Source: Bacteroidia bacterium
GTDB lineage: Bacteria > Bacteroidota > Bacteroidia > Bacteroidales > Paludibacteraceae
Direction: 5' to 3'
Assembly: GCA_009929375.1 (NCBI GenBank)
Contig: SAAO01000015.1
Coordinates: 20,766 to 84,765, forward strand
Length of the DNA: 64,000 nucleotides
Shown: one piece after another, positions 33,068 through 42,802 of the stretch
Layout: each line of letters opens with the position of its first letter
Numbering within the stretch: the first letter of the stretch is position 1
Position numbers and translations under genes: made by a program
Notes under the pieces: generated by a model
The model's database searches: none
Seen by the model: the letters and a program-made list of their open reading frames with translations, nothing else
What the model was told of the DNA's origin: nothing

Positions 33068-36000
33068 TTAAAAGTTGAGAGATAAACCTACAATTGTCAT
33101 TAGAGGTCTTGGATAAATTGTTTGATCAATTCCACCATAAATTTCAGGGTCAAGACCTTTGTAACCAGTAACTACAAACGGATTTTGAACTGTTGCATAG
33201 AAACGACCGCCTGAAATAACATTGAAAAGTTTGTTGAAAGTGTAACCTAATGTAATGTTGTCGCATTTCAGGAATGAACCATTTTCTACATAGTAATCAG
33301 ACATAAAAGTGGATGTAGAAGTTCCTTTGAAATTAGTTTCGACAGCAGAACTCAGTTTGTTTTGCAAATATCCCAGAGAATATACGCCAGCGGTTCCAAC
33401 ATCATTGCTACCTGCTGCTACTCCGTTATAAACATAATTTCCAATATTGGAGCGGAGCGTAAATCCAAGGTCAAATTTTTTGTAAATAAGTTTTGCCGAT
33501 AATCCCATCATATAGTCCGCATGAGCATCGTGATAATAGTATTTATCTTTATCGTTGATTACTCCATCTTCAAACCGGTCAACAAAAGCATCGGTGTCTT
33601 TGTAAGTACCGCCATCAGGATTAACGCTTCCGGCTTCAATTGGTCTGCCGTTTGCATCATACTTTTGCTGATATACCCAGAATGTATTTGAAGACTGTCC
33701 GACAGTATGTACCTGTACTGCGCCCTGGAATGTACCTCCGGATGTAATGTAGTAGTCGTCACCGCTTCCTGTTGTAAGTTTTGTAATGAGATTACGATTG
33801 TAAGTAAGGTTAAAGCCAAGATCAAGGGTTATGTCTTTTTTGGAAATGGGTTTAGCATTTACCGTGAATTCAATACCATTGTTCTGTAGTGAGCCTACGT
33901 TGCTGATTACTTTGTTTTTAAAATTAGTACCAGCAGGAACCTGAACCACATTTATCAAATCGTTTGTTACTCTGTGGTAATATTCAATTGATGATGTAAT
34001 ACGATTGCTCAGGAATCCTACATCTAGTCTTCCGTTATAAGTAGTTGTCGATTCCCACTTAATGTTTGAGTTGTAAGCGTCAGGACGTGCAGTACTTACA
34101 TATTCATTACCAAACTGGTAGTATGCTCCGTTGATATTGGTCGTATATACAGGAATGTAAGGATAATCTCCCTGGTTAATTTCCTGTTGTCCGGTAACAC
34201 CATAACCTGCACTAAGCTTAAGTTCCGAGATTTTATCAAATTGTCTTATGAAATCTTCTTCGTGCATTTTCCATGCAACTGCGAATGCGGGAAATAATCC
34301 CCAACGGTTATCTTTCGAAAATCTGGAAGTTCCGTCGTTACGAAGTGTACCTGTAATAAGATATTTGTTTTTGAACGCATAATTAAAACGTCCGAAAAAT
34401 GAAACGAGGTACGATTCTGTTTTCCAACGGGTAGCAGTAGGATAGATGTGATTGAAGTAATCGTCGGTGTCGTCCACAAGACCATCGTTGTTGGTGTCAG
34501 ATTTAATCAATCCACGATATTCGCTTTCTCCCTGACGATAGAAATGTTGCCATTCGTATCCTGCCATTATGTCGAAATTTGACTGAGAGGTTTCTTTGCT
34601 ATACTGAGCATAAAAGTTCAGCAATTTATTGGTTTTGCTTTGTTCGTCCCAACCGGTTCTTCCATAAGGATAGTTTCCTGCTGAAGATGTTGGAATATAA
34701 AGCTCCTGAATACCTCCAGAGAGATCGATTGCCATATTCAAATGCAATCTCAATTCAGGGAAGAAATGAAGCTTATAATCCACGTCGGCACTTCCAATAA
34801 AACTTTTGGCTTTCGACCTGTCCACAACCTGATTTAAGATTGCCACCGGGTTTCTTGTAGCCATGTTGTTTACATTTTTAAATGAGCCATCTTCATTGGT
34901 GTCATACCATTCCCAATAACCATCGAATCGATTATGAACAGTGTCGGTTGAGTTAGTAGCCGGATGTGTAGGATCCATGCGCAGAGCATTACCTATGGCA
35001 CTGTTGTCAGCGAATCTGTTGTTGACAATCATTCCTTTGGCATTCAGGTTGATTTTCAGATGATCATCAAAAAGTGAAGGATTAACGTTTACAGAGCCAG
35101 TGAATCTTTCGAAATTTGACGTTTTCAAAATACCATCCTGATTGTTGTAGCCAAGTGAAGCGCGATATGGCATGTTTTTCAGACCACCAGAAACGGTAAG
35201 ATTGTGTTCGTGGCTCAAAGCTGTCTGATAAATAAGGCTTTGCCAATCGGTGTTGTCGGTGCCAAGTGAATTTCTGGCATCGATATCAGTTTGACCACTT
35301 CCGCTGAAAAGGGTGTTTACAAGGTTGCGGAATTCGTCACCGTCAAGCACATCAATGGTTTTTTTCTTGGTGCTAACCGACATGTTTCCATCGTATGATA
35401 CTCTTGGTTTCGATCCTTTTTCACCTTTTTTTGTGGTGATGATAATTACACCATTTGATGCTCTCGAACCGTAAATTGCTGTTGCAGAAGCATCCTTTAA
35501 AACGGTAAAACTTTCAATATCGTTAGGGTTTATTGTGCTAAGTATGTTGGCAACCCCTTTAATTCCATTGTTATCCATAGTAAGTCCATCCACAACGATA
35601 AGAGGGTCGTTACTTGCATTAAGAGATGAACCTCCACGAATACGAATGGTTGCTCCACCTCCGGGAGTTCCACCACCGGTTGTGACGTTTACACCGGCGA
35701 TTTTACCCATAATCATATCCTGGGCGTTTGTGGTAAGGCCTTTGTTTAATTTGTCCGGTTTAATTGCAGTAACAGAACCTGTTGCGTCATTTTTGCGAAC
35801 CGATCCATAGCCAATCACCATTACCTCCCCGATTGCAATTGCATCTTCCTTAAGGTTAATAGTAAATGATTTTTTACCGTTTACAGCAATTTCCTGTGGT
35901 TGATAGCCGATATATTTAACTACAATTGTAGCATTGTTGGCTACTGATAAACTGAATTCTCCATCGAAGTTCGTGATGGTTCCGTTAGTCGTGCCTTTTT

Positions 36001-36157
36001 CAAGAATGTTGGCACCAAGAATAGGTTCTCCCGTGTTTGCATCTTTTACAACTCCGGTGATGTTTGTTTTTTGAGCATAAATGGTCATGCTTACAAAAAT
36101 AAACAGCAGCAAAGTGGTTAAAGACCGTTTTTTTAGCTTAAAGTCAATGTACTTCAT
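33068..36157 (-). CDS. susC: SusC-like TonB-dependent maltooligosaccharide porter (1029 aa)
   Basis: Imports maltooligosaccharides through the outer membrane with TonB energy. Signal peptide ends near SMTIYAQ; N-terminal carboxypeptidase-regulatory-like domain (NITGVVKDANTGEPILGANI), plug (EVMVIGYGSVRKNDATG, SNGVIIITTKKGEKG), barrel ending in LMTIVGLSLNF. It is the first gene of the minus-strand part of PUL2, divergent from the LacI regulator. A -7 box TATTTTTG at 36241-36248 and the LacI-type operator at 36302-36317 lie upstream. Confidence 0.93.
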   Translation of the reverse strand: MKYIDFKLKKRSLTTLLLFIFVSMTIYAQKTNITGVVKDANTGEPILGANILEKGTTNGTITNFDGEFSLSVANNATIVVKYIGYQPQEIAVNGKKSFTINLKEDAIAIGEVMVIGYGSVRKNDATGSVTAIKPDKLNKGLTTNAQDMIMGKIAGVNVTTGGGTPGGGATIRIRGGSSLNASNDPLIVVDGLTMDNNGIKGVANILSTINPNDIESFTVLKDASATAIYGSRASNGVIIITTKKGEKGSKPRVSYDGNMSVSTKKKTIDVLDGDEFRNLVNTLFSGSGQTDIDARNSLGTDNTDWQSLIYQTALSHEHNLTVSGGLKNMPYRASLGYNNQDGILKTSNFERFTGSVNVNPSLFDDHLKINLNAKGMIVNNRFADNSAIGNALRMDPTHPATNSTDTVHNRFDGYWEWYDTNEDGSFKNVNNMATRNPVAILNQVVDRSKAKSFIGSADVDYKLHFFPELRLHLNMAIDLSGGIQELYIPTSSAGNYPYGRTGWDEQSKTNKLLNFYAQYSKETSQSNFDIMAGYEWQHFYRQGESEYRGLIKSDTNNDGLVDDTDDYFNHIYPTATRWKTESYLVSFFGRFNYAFKNKYLITGTLRNDGTSRFSKDNRWGLFPAFAVAWKMHEEDFIRQFDKISELKLSAGYGVTGQQEINQGDYPYIPVYTTNINGAYYQFGNEYVSTARPDAYNSNIKWESTTTYNGRLDVGFLSNRITSSIEYYHRVTNDLINVVQVPAGTNFKNKVISNVGSLQNNGIEFTVNAKPISKKDITLDLGFNLTYNRNLITKLTTGSGDDYYITSGGTFQGAVQVHTVGQSSNTFWVYQQKYDANGRPIEAGSVNPDGGTYKDTDAFVDRFEDGVINDKDKYYYHDAHADYMMGLSAKLIYKKFDLGFTLRSNIGNYVYNGVAAGSNDVGTAGVYSLGYLQNKLSSAVETNFKGTSTSTFMSDYYVENGSFLKCDNITLGYTFNKLFNVISGGRFYATVQNPFVVTGYKGLDPEIYGGIDQTIYPRPLMTIVGLSLNF

Positions 36158-36509
36158 GCATTAGTTTTTTTTAAGGTTGATACATGTTTTATATCTTACA
36201 ATGTTTAAATCTGTTTTTTTTAATAAAACTGATTCCGAGACAAAAATATAGGAATCTTATTTATTTATGTCCGGACTTTCATTTTATTCGCTAAATTTTC
36301 TCTGCAATCGTTTGCGAACGATATTCGCTTTTTTCAGCTAAATAATTTTATATTCGAATAAAGTATTCTACTTTTGTATTTCAAATGATTCCACTGTGTA
36401 TTTTTTTGTTTCTGCTTCGAATGTTTTTTCTGACAATATGATGCCGAAAGCGAATAAATGACAGTGGCGGGCCTTATTGATTCTGAATATTCTGAAAAAC
36501 CTGTATGGC
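36158..36509. promoter_or_regulatory. susC-LacI divergent control region with LacI-type operator
   Basis: The 352-bp gap contains, for susC (minus strand), the -7 box TATTTTTG at 36241-36248 without a clear -33, and the site CTGCAATCGTTTGCGA at 36302-36317, 54 bp further upstream. A 6-bp-arm dyad ATCGTT-TGCG-AACGAT (36307-36322) overlaps it. The 12-mer GCAATCGTTTGC recurs, inverted, at 6191-6202 upstream of the distant GH13 gene at almost the same distance from its -7 box. No gene is seen in the gap. Confidence 0.65.
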
Positions 36510-37520
36510 ATGAAAAAACCACCAATTACCATTAAAGATATTGCAAGGGCACTCAGTATTTCTCCCTCCACAGTGTCGCGTGCTCTTAAAAATCATTCTG
36601 ATATCAGTCAGGATACCAAGGATGTGGTGAATCAATACGCCAAGGAGCACAATTATAAACCTAACACCCTTGCATTAAGCCTTCGTATGAGTAAAAACAA
36701 TACGATAGGTGTGATTGTTCCTGAAATTGTTCACTATTTCTTTTCCTCCATTCTTTCGGGTATCGAGCAAGTTGCTGATGCCGAAGGTTATAATGTGATT
36801 CTGTGCCAGTCGGACGAGAATTATGAAAAGGAAGTACGTAATACCCGTGCACTTGTAGCTACGCGGGTGTCAGGAGTGCTGGCTTCGCTGGCAAAGCACA
36901 CCACCAACTACGACCATTTTCAGGAAATAATTGACAGCGATATTCCATTGGTATTTTTCGACCGTATATGTATTGGTATTAACACCGACCGTGTGGTGGT
37001 GGACGACTATGCCGGTGCTTTTGCGGCAGTGGAGTATCTGATACAGTCGGGTTGCAAACGTATTGCTTTTTTCAGCTCGCCACCACAACTTGAAATCTCC
37101 AAAAACCGTAAAAATGGTTATCTCGATGCGCTTCGTAAATATGGTCTGAAGGTGGATGAATCGCTGATAAGAATTTGCGATACGCGCGAAGAGGCTATCA
37201 TTATCACCCCCGAAATACTCGATCAGCCTGATCGCCCCGATGGTTTCTTTGCTATCAACGACCATTGTGCTGCCGGAATTCTTTATGCCTGCAAACTGGC
37301 GAATCTACGCGTGCCCGAAGATGTGTCGATCATGGGTTTTTCGGACGGAGAACTTGCCAAAGCCTGCGACCCTATGCTCAGTACAGTGGAGCAGCATGGC
37401 TACGAAATGGGAAAATATGCAGCCAAATTGCTGATTGACAAAATTAATGGTGTGACTCAGGGGAAATATGCCAATAAAATAGTAAAAACGAATTTGATTA
37501 TAAGGGGAACGACTAAATAA
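36510..37520 (+). CDS. LacI-family regulator of the starch/maltose genes (336 aa)
   Basis: Sugar-responsive DNA-binding regulator. The start MKKPPITIKDIARAL at 36510 is preferred over the ATG-like start at 36477 because the family begins just before the helix-turn-helix (ITIKDIARALSISPSTVSRA, residues about 5-25). The periplasmic-binding-protein-like sensor follows (NTIGVIVPEIVHYFFSSIL, GVLASLAKHT, IPLVFFDRI, CKRIAFFSSPP, DGFFAINDHCAAGIL). It is divergent from susC and followed by sugar-uptake and hydrolysis genes. The two operator candidates lie upstream of weak promoters, so it may act as an activator rather than only as a repressor; this is inference. Confidence 0.9.
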   Translation: MKKPPITIKDIARALSISPSTVSRALKNHSDISQDTKDVVNQYAKEHNYKPNTLALSLRMSKNNTIGVIVPEIVHYFFSSILSGIEQVADAEGYNVILCQSDENYEKEVRNTRALVATRVSGVLASLAKHTTNYDHFQEIIDSDIPLVFFDRICIGINTDRVVVDDYAGAFAAVEYLIQSGCKRIAFFSSPPQLEISKNRKNGYLDALRKYGLKVDESLIRICDTREEAIIITPEILDQPDRPDGFFAINDHCAAGILYACKLANLRVPEDVSIMGFSDGELAKACDPMLSTVEQHGYEMGKYAAKLLIDKINGVTQGKYANKIVKTNLIIRGTTK

Positions 37521-37528
37521 ATCAGATT

Positions 37529-37612
37529 GGAAAATTTGAGAATTTGAAGATTTGAGAATTTGAAGATTTGAAAATTTGAGATTTGAAGATTTGAAGATTT
37601 GAAAATTTGAAG
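37529..37612. repeat. Degenerate AT/GA-rich tandem repeats before the four-helix gene
   Basis: Overlapping words GAAAATTTGAGA and GATTTGAAGATTTGA repeat about eight times. The 14-mer GATTTGAAGATTTG in this tract also occurs inside the following gene at 37661-37674, where it encodes the family-typical RFEDL start. Confidence 0.8.
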
Positions 37613-37644
37613 AATAGAGAGGTGCGAAATTAAATCAATATATT

Positions 37645-38058
37645 ATGGCTACATATAATCGATTTGAAGATTTGGATGTTTGGAAGAAATCCCGAACAAT
37701 GTGTAAGAATATTTATATTATAACAAAGAAGTCTGCCTTTTCAAGGGACTATGCTTTGAAAGATCAAATTCTTCGTTCCTCGGGTTCTGTAATGGATAAT
37801 ATTGCTGAAGGGTTTGAACGCGAAGGCAATAAAGAATTTATAAATTTCCTATCAATTGCAAAAGGATCGTGTGGTGAAACAAGATCTCAATTATACAGAG
37901 CTTATGATTTTGAATATATTGACAATACGGAATGTGAAAAGTTAGTTGAAGAAACAACTCTAATATCGGCAGGAATAAAGAATTTTATGTCGTATCTTCA
38001 AAAATCAGAATATAAAGGAAATAAGTTTAAGTCAACAGGTACAGTTTCTGAACCCTGA
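37645..38058 (+). CDS. Four-helix-bundle protein, S23/23S rRNA intervening-sequence family (137 aa)
   Basis: Function unknown. The sequence shows the family marks: [11 protein letters not shown] at the N-terminus, [20 protein letters not shown] in the middle and [16 protein letters not shown] in the third helix. Proteins of this family were first seen inside 23S rRNA intervening sequences and also exist as stand-alone genes; relatives act as accessory proteins of diversity-generating retroelements, but no reverse transcriptase or variable repeat is present here. It sits between LacI and the MFS transporter with low-complexity repeats on both sides, which looks like a passenger insert in the PUL2 operon. 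Confidence 0.85.
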   Translation: MATYNRFEDLDVWKKSRTMCKNIYIITKKSAFSRDYALKDQILRSSGSVMDNIAEGFEREGNKEFINFLSIAKGSCGETRSQLYRAYDFEYIDNTECEKLVEETTLISAGIKNFMSYLQKSEYKGNKFKSTGTVSEP

Positions 38059-38091
38059 AACTCTGTAACTTGAAACTCTGAAACTTGAAAC
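38044..38091. repeat. Degenerate repeats after the four-helix gene
   Basis: Words TGAAACTCTG and AACTTGAAAC repeat about five times between the end of the four-helix gene and the MFS start. Confidence 0.7.
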
Positions 38092-39636
38092 ATGAAAAAA
38101 ATGAACACGAAACCTCGTCTAAGCTTTTGGCAAATCTGGAACATGAGTTTTGGATTTTTGGGTATTCAGTTTGGGTTTGCTTTGCAGAATGCGAATGTGA
38201 GCCGTATATTTGAAACGCTGGGCGCTGAGATTGATCAGATTCCGGTGTTGTGGCTGGCTGCACCTGTCACGGGTCTGATTATTCAGCCAATTATCGGGCA
38301 CTGGAGCGATAAAACATGGACTCGCCTGGGACGCCGAAAACCATTCTTTCTTTTCGGGGCTATTTTTGCTTCGCTGGCCATACTTTTTATGCCCAACTCG
38401 TCGACCTGGCTGATTGCTGCCGGTACGCTCTGGATAATGGATGCGTCGATTAATATTTCGATGGAACCTTTCCGTGCTTTTGTGGGCGACATGTTGCCTT
38501 CGGAACAGCGTACACTGGGTTTTTCGATGCAGAGTTTCTTTATCGGACTGGGTGCTGTGGCGGGCTCGGCATTGCCTTATGTGCTGGCTAACTGGTTTGG
38601 AATTGCGAATGTGCCTCAGGGCGATGAATTGATTCCGGATACTGTTCGCTGGTCGTTTTATATTGGCGGTGTGGTCTTTTTTGTTTCGGTATTGGTTACT
38701 ATTTTCAGTACAAAAGAATATTCGCCCGAAGAACTTGCAAATTTTGAAAAACATGAAAATGCTGCTGCAAACGTAGCTGAAATGCCTGCTGCAAAAGAAA
38801 TTCCCGTTGGAAGGTTTGTGAATTTTGGATTATTTTTTGCTACACTGGCAATAGCTATCGGAGGTTTGGTTTATTTCCTGTCGCTCGATGTGCAGATTTA
38901 TATTCTTACCGGTATTTTTTTACTGGTGGCTTTGATGTTTTTTGCGGTGGCCGGCATGCAACGCGACGAAAAGCATAACGGACTTACGGAGATTATGACC
39001 GACCTGATGAATATGCCACGCACTATGGGACAACTTGCGGTAGTCCAGTTTTTTACCTGGTTGTCGCTTTTTGCAATGTGGATTTATACTACTTCGGCTG
39101 TGACGGCTTATCATTATGGAACAACCGATTCGGCTTCGGCTTTGTACAACGAAGGAGCCAACTGGACAGGCGTGCTTTTCGGAGCTTACAGTCTGTTTGC
39201 TGCTATGGTCGCATTTTTACTTCCGGTAGTAGCAAAGCATATTTCACGGAAAATGACACATTTGGTTGCGCTTATTATTGGCGGTTTGGGTTTGATATCG
39301 ATGTATGTATTTAAAAATCCCGATATGTTGTTGGTGAGTATGTTCGGAGTAGGTATTGCCTGGGCAAGTATTTTGTCGATGCCCTATGCTATGCTAACCG
39401 GAGCACTTCCGGCTGCCAAAATGGGTGTTTATATGGGGATTTTCAATTTTTTCATTGTACTTCCGCAGATTCTGGCGGCGTCAATTTTGGGTAGTGTTAC
39501 CAAGCATTTGTTTGGTGGTGAGGCTATTTATACGCTTGTGTTCGGAGGTGTGGCTATGATTATTGCAGGTGTTCTGACTTTGATTGTGGAGGATAAAGAC
39601 GATCCTTATCAGATAAAGAAAAAGAACCGCAGGTAG
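38092..39636 (+). CDS. MFS sugar transporter, SLC45/maltose-type (514 aa)
   Basis: Moves maltose or maltooligosaccharides across the inner membrane, probably with protons. Twelve hydrophobic helices are apparent. Family marks: LSFWQIWNMSFGFLGIQFGF at the N-terminus, the loop motif GHWSDKTWTRLGRRKPFF after helix 2 (the MFS D-x3-G-R-R/K signature), and the second-half helices beginning PRTMGQLAVVQFFTWLSLFAM. Either ATG at 38092 or at 38101 could be the start. It lies between LacI and the GH65/GH13 genes on the plus strand, the usual company of Bacteroidota maltose transporters. Confidence 0.88.
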   Translation: MKKMNTKPRLSFWQIWNMSFGFLGIQFGFALQNANVSRIFETLGAEIDQIPVLWLAAPVTGLIIQPIIGHWSDKTWTRLGRRKPFFLFGAIFASLAILFMPNSSTWLIAAGTLWIMDASINISMEPFRAFVGDMLPSEQRTLGFSMQSFFIGLGAVAGSALPYVLANWFGIANVPQGDELIPDTVRWSFYIGGVVFFVSVLVTIFSTKEYSPEELANFEKHENAAANVAEMPAAKEIPVGRFVNFGLFFATLAIAIGGLVYFLSLDVQIYILTGIFLLVALMFFAVAGMQRDEKHNGLTEIMTDLMNMPRTMGQLAVVQFFTWLSLFAMWIYTTSAVTAYHYGTTDSASALYNEGANWTGVLFGAYSLFAAMVAFLLPVVAKHISRKMTHLVALIIGGLGLISMYVFKNPDMLLVSMFGVGIAWASILSMPYAMLTGALPAAKMGVYMGIFNFFIVLPQILAASILGSVTKHLFGGEAIYTLVFGGVAMIIAGVLTLIVEDKDDPYQIKKKNRR

Positions 39637-39929
39637 AAAAAATGCAGATGAGAATGTGTTTCAGAAAAGTAAAATCACTTACAAACACAGAGAAAGTACT
39701 TACAATCACAGAGAAATCACAGAGAATCACAGACAATTCACAGAGAATCACAGACAATTCACTTACAAATCACAGTACTATCACAGTATTATCACATACC
39801 CATCACTTAGGAGTTGTTGAGAATAAAAAAGGAATATATGAAACGAGCCATGAGCAATAACTCACACAAAGAGATGATTATCATTGGCGAGTTCCAACTG
39901 ACAAATCATAAAAATGAAAAAATAAACAG
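39637..39929. repeat. 293-bp gap with degenerate CACAGA-type repeats
   Basis: From about 39675 to 39790 the words AATCACAGA and CAATTCAC repeat many times; the remainder up to the truncated GH65 gene shows no gene. The open plus-strand frame here translates only the repeat and I do not regard it as coding. Confidence 0.7.
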
Positions 39930-40928
39930 ATGAAAAATATCATTCAGAATGAAGCCGGAAATCTTATAGAAACAGATTTTTTGCAGCGAAAATCTTCGGA
40001 TTCCGAAACGCTTTTTTCGCTCGGAAACGGAAAAATGTTTCAGCAGGGGAATTTTGAGGAGTTTTTCTCGGGCGAAACAGTGTCGGGTTCGTACACTAAA
40101 GGACTTGACGACTCGATTTTCGAAAATTCCGGAGCCTGGAAAATGCCCTACAATCCGTTTGCCAAAATGATGATCAATACGCCCGACTGGACTTCGATAG
40201 TGCTAAGGCTGAATGACGAAATTGTGGACCTCAATGTAAGCAAGGTTACGAATTACAGTCAGGTGCTGAATGTGCGTGAAGCATCGCTTGAGCGGGTTTT
40301 TGATCTTGAAACACCACGCGGACATCAGATAAACATTAGTACCAAGAGGTTTATCAGTTTCGACGAACTTCATACAGCTGTGATAAGTTATAACATCAGA
40401 AGTCTGAATTTCGAAGGACGCATTTCGTTGATGCCGGTGCTCAATGGCGATGTGACGAATGATTACACTAAACTCAATCAGCTGCGATGGAATGTGCTTC
40501 AAACGCGCACTCAGCGCGATGTGGCGCATATCTGGACACAGGTTCGCCTTCACGATTTTCATACCTGTCCGGCAATGTCGTATTCATTTTTTAAAAATAA
40601 TGAAGAGATAAAAAGTATTGCGGCCAAAATTGAAAAGGAAAAGGTAGCCGGATATTCGGTTGGAGCCGATGTGCGTAGCGGCGACCGGTTGACATTATAT
40701 AAATATGTAGCTTTGCTGAATTCTTCTGAATTTCCACGCAATACACTTGCCGAGCGTGCCTGTGAGCTTTCGCTGTTTGCACGGCAGAGTGGCTGGAATG
40801 CTTTGTTCGATGCACATTTACATGCATGGAATAATATATGCATGGCAATAACTGAAAAATCGCAACTATCAACCGAAAAGGAAAATGAGATGTTGTTGCA
40901 CTTATTGAACCAATATTGTAAGTATTAA
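39930..40928 (+). pseudogene. GH65 (maltose phosphorylase-type) truncated after the N-terminal domain
   Basis: The 332 residues correspond to the N-terminal beta-sandwich domain of GH65 enzymes: DSETLFSLGNGKMFQQGNFE, FSGETVSGSYTKGLDDSIFE, PDWTSIVLRLNDE, AERACELSLFARQSGWNALF, and the helical linker AHLHAWNNI. Full-length GH65 proteins have about 700-770 residues; here the frame stops just where the catalytic (alpha/alpha)6 barrel should begin (LLHLLNQYCKY is the last recognisable piece), and the next gene starts 10 bp later. The deletion removed the catalytic acid and the phosphate-binding loop, so the product cannot be a normal phosphorylase. It might persist as a folded binding domain. Confidence 0.82.
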
Positions 40929-40938
40929 TGTTTTGAAT

Positions 40939-42792
40939 ATGAATAGAATAAATTTTATTATTACAGTTTTTTTGTTGAACTTTTTTGTTTTATCGTTTGG
41001 GGCAAATGCCAAAACAAAGACATGGGTGAACCGTCTGGAACCGACGAATTGGTGGTCCGGTATGCAGCACAATGAATTACAGTTGATGTTGTTCGGCCCG
41101 AAAATAAGCGATGCCATTGTTACAGTGGATTATGAAGGCGTTACGCTGAAACGTAAAGTGCTGACCGATAATCCCGATTATGCATTTTTGTATCTTGCGA
41201 TAAATGAAAATGCAAAACCCGGCACAATGAATATTGTACTTAGTCGTGGCAAGAAGAAACAAACTATTGCTTACGAACTTAAGGCGCGCCGCGAGGGTTC
41301 GGCATTGCGCAAAAGTTTCTCTGAAGCTGATGCGGTGTATCTGCTTATGCCCGACAGGTTTGTGAATAGAAATCCGGCAAACGATTCTATAAAAGGCTAT
41401 CATCAGGGAGTGAATCGTATGGATTTGGGTAAACGTCATGGTGGTGATATTGAAGGCATTATTTCTAAAATTCCGTATCTGGCCGATTTGGGTGTAACTG
41501 CTTTGTGGACCACACCTTTTTTTGATAATAACGATACGCAATATTCTTATCATCATTATGCGGTGTCCGATTATTACAAAATTGACCCGCGTATGGGCAC
41601 TAACGACGATTTTGTGCGTATGACCAAACTTTGTCATGACAATGGCATAAAATACATTCTCGATGTGGTTCCCAATCATTGTGGCGGTGCGCACTGGTGG
41701 CTGCAAAGTAAACCCTCGGCCGACTGGTTCAACGAATGGCCTCAGTTTACTTCGTCGAATTATCGCATGACAGCCTGGACCGATCCGCATCGGTCGGAAG
41801 CTGATCTGACACGTCTTACAAAAGGATGGTTTGCGCCCAATATGCCCGATTTCAATCTGAACAATCCGTTGGTGTTCGATTATTTGCTTCAGGCTTATGT
41901 GTTCTGGATTGAACGTTCGTATGTGGCCGGACTTCGGGTGGATACGTATCCATACAACGATATAAAATTGGCAGCAAAATTTATACAATCCATTCGCGAT
42001 GAATATCCGAATATGAATGTAGTGGGAGAGTGCTGGGTGAAAACGCCTGCCGAAACAGCTTATTATCAGTCGGGAAACAACAATAAGGATGGATTTGATT
42101 CGCGTTTGCCGAGTGTGATGGATTTTCTGCTGAAAGATGTGTTACACGAAGCTATTAATCAATCTGAAGGCTGGGAAAGCGGCATGGCGCGCTATTATGC
42201 TCATTATGCGCAGGATTTTGTATATGCAAATACCAATTTGTTGATGAATTTTCTGGATAATCATGATATCGATCGCTTTTCGACTGCTGTAAAAGGCGAT
42301 GTGCGTAAATATAAAATGGGTTTGGCCATGTTGATGACTACGCGTGGATATCCACAGATTTATTACGGCACCGAAATAATGCTCGAAGGTATAGCCGGTA
42401 CTTACGAAGGTCACCGTTTCGATTTTCCGGGTGGATGGAAGGAAGATGCGCGCAATGCTTTTACACGAGCCGGTCGCACAGATGCTGAAAACGAAGTGTT
42501 CGACTATTTGAAAAAACTTTTGCATTATCGTAAAAACAATACTGTGTTGCAAAGTGGTCGTATGAAGCAGTTTATTCCACAGGATGGCATTTATGTGTAT
42601 TTCCGTTACAACAATGAGAAGACTGTAATGGTAATGACGAATAATAATGAAGTAGAAAAAGAAGTGGAAATGAGACGCTTTGCTGAAATGCTGGGTGGTA
42701 AAACAAAAGCTACAGAAATTACGTCAGGAAAAGTTATTGACCTGAATAATGTAAAGATTCCGGCTAAAACGGTTTGGGTGATGGAGCTTTGA
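40939..42792 (+). CDS. susA: GH13 neopullulanase/cyclomaltodextrinase, SusA-like (617 aa)
   Basis: Cleaves imported maltooligosaccharides, probably in the periplasm: the signal peptide is MNRINFIITVFLLNFFVLSF with a cut near GANA. The ATG at 40939 is preferred over a TTG at 40933. An N-terminal beta domain (about 25-120, WVNRLEPTNWWSGMQHNELQ) precedes the barrel (PDRFVNRNPANDS). Catalytic residues: Asp in AGLRVDTYPY (about 334), Glu in VVGECWVK (about 362), Asp in FLDNHDIDRF (about 440). The C-terminal domain ends in IPAKTVWVMEL. Its place after the MFS transporter supports the starch assignment of PUL2. Confidence 0.92.
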   Translation: MNRINFIITVFLLNFFVLSFGANAKTKTWVNRLEPTNWWSGMQHNELQLMLFGPKISDAIVTVDYEGVTLKRKVLTDNPDYAFLYLAINENAKPGTMNIVLSRGKKKQTIAYELKARREGSALRKSFSEADAVYLLMPDRFVNRNPANDSIKGYHQGVNRMDLGKRHGGDIEGIISKIPYLADLGVTALWTTPFFDNNDTQYSYHHYAVSDYYKIDPRMGTNDDFVRMTKLCHDNGIKYILDVVPNHCGGAHWWLQSKPSADWFNEWPQFTSSNYRMTAWTDPHRSEADLTRLTKGWFAPNMPDFNLNNPLVFDYLLQAYVFWIERSYVAGLRVDTYPYNDIKLAAKFIQSIRDEYPNMNVVGECWVKTPAETAYYQSGNNNKDGFDSRLPSVMDFLLKDVLHEAINQSEGWESGMARYYAHYAQDFVYANTNLLMNFLDNHDIDRFSTAVKGDVRKYKMGLAMLMTTRGYPQIYYGTEIMLEGIAGTYEGHRFDFPGGWKEDARNAFTRAGRTDAENEVFDYLKKLLHYRKNNTVLQSGRMKQFIPQDGIYVYFRYNNEKTVMVMTNNNEVEKEVEMRRFAEMLGGKTKATEITSGKVIDLNNVKIPAKTVWVMEL

Positions 42793-42802
42793 ATTTTTTG
42801 AG

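Noticed and set aside
37529..37612. Repeat tract considered as a CRISPR array
   Set aside because: Units are too short and irregular, there are no spacers of uniform length, and no cas genes are nearby.
37645..38058. Four-helix-bundle gene as part of a diversity-generating retroelement
   Set aside because: No reverse transcriptase and no template/variable repeat pair is found in the window.
37645..38058. Four-helix-bundle gene as an intervening sequence in a 23S rRNA gene
   Set aside because: The surrounding DNA is protein-coding sugar-utilization genes, and no rRNA sequence is seen.
38119..38754. 211-codon open frame antisense to the MFS transporter
   Set aside because: Composition is that of a shadow frame and the MFS gene is unmistakable.
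39642..39860. 72-codon plus-strand frame before the truncated GH65
   Set aside because: It translates the CACAGA repeat tract into repeating ITDNSQ-like peptides, with no independent evidence of coding.
41077..41988. 303-codon open frame antisense to susA
   Set aside because: It mirrors a well-conserved GH13 gene, its protein has no coherent domain and is rich in His/Ile/Arg as expected from an antisense frame.
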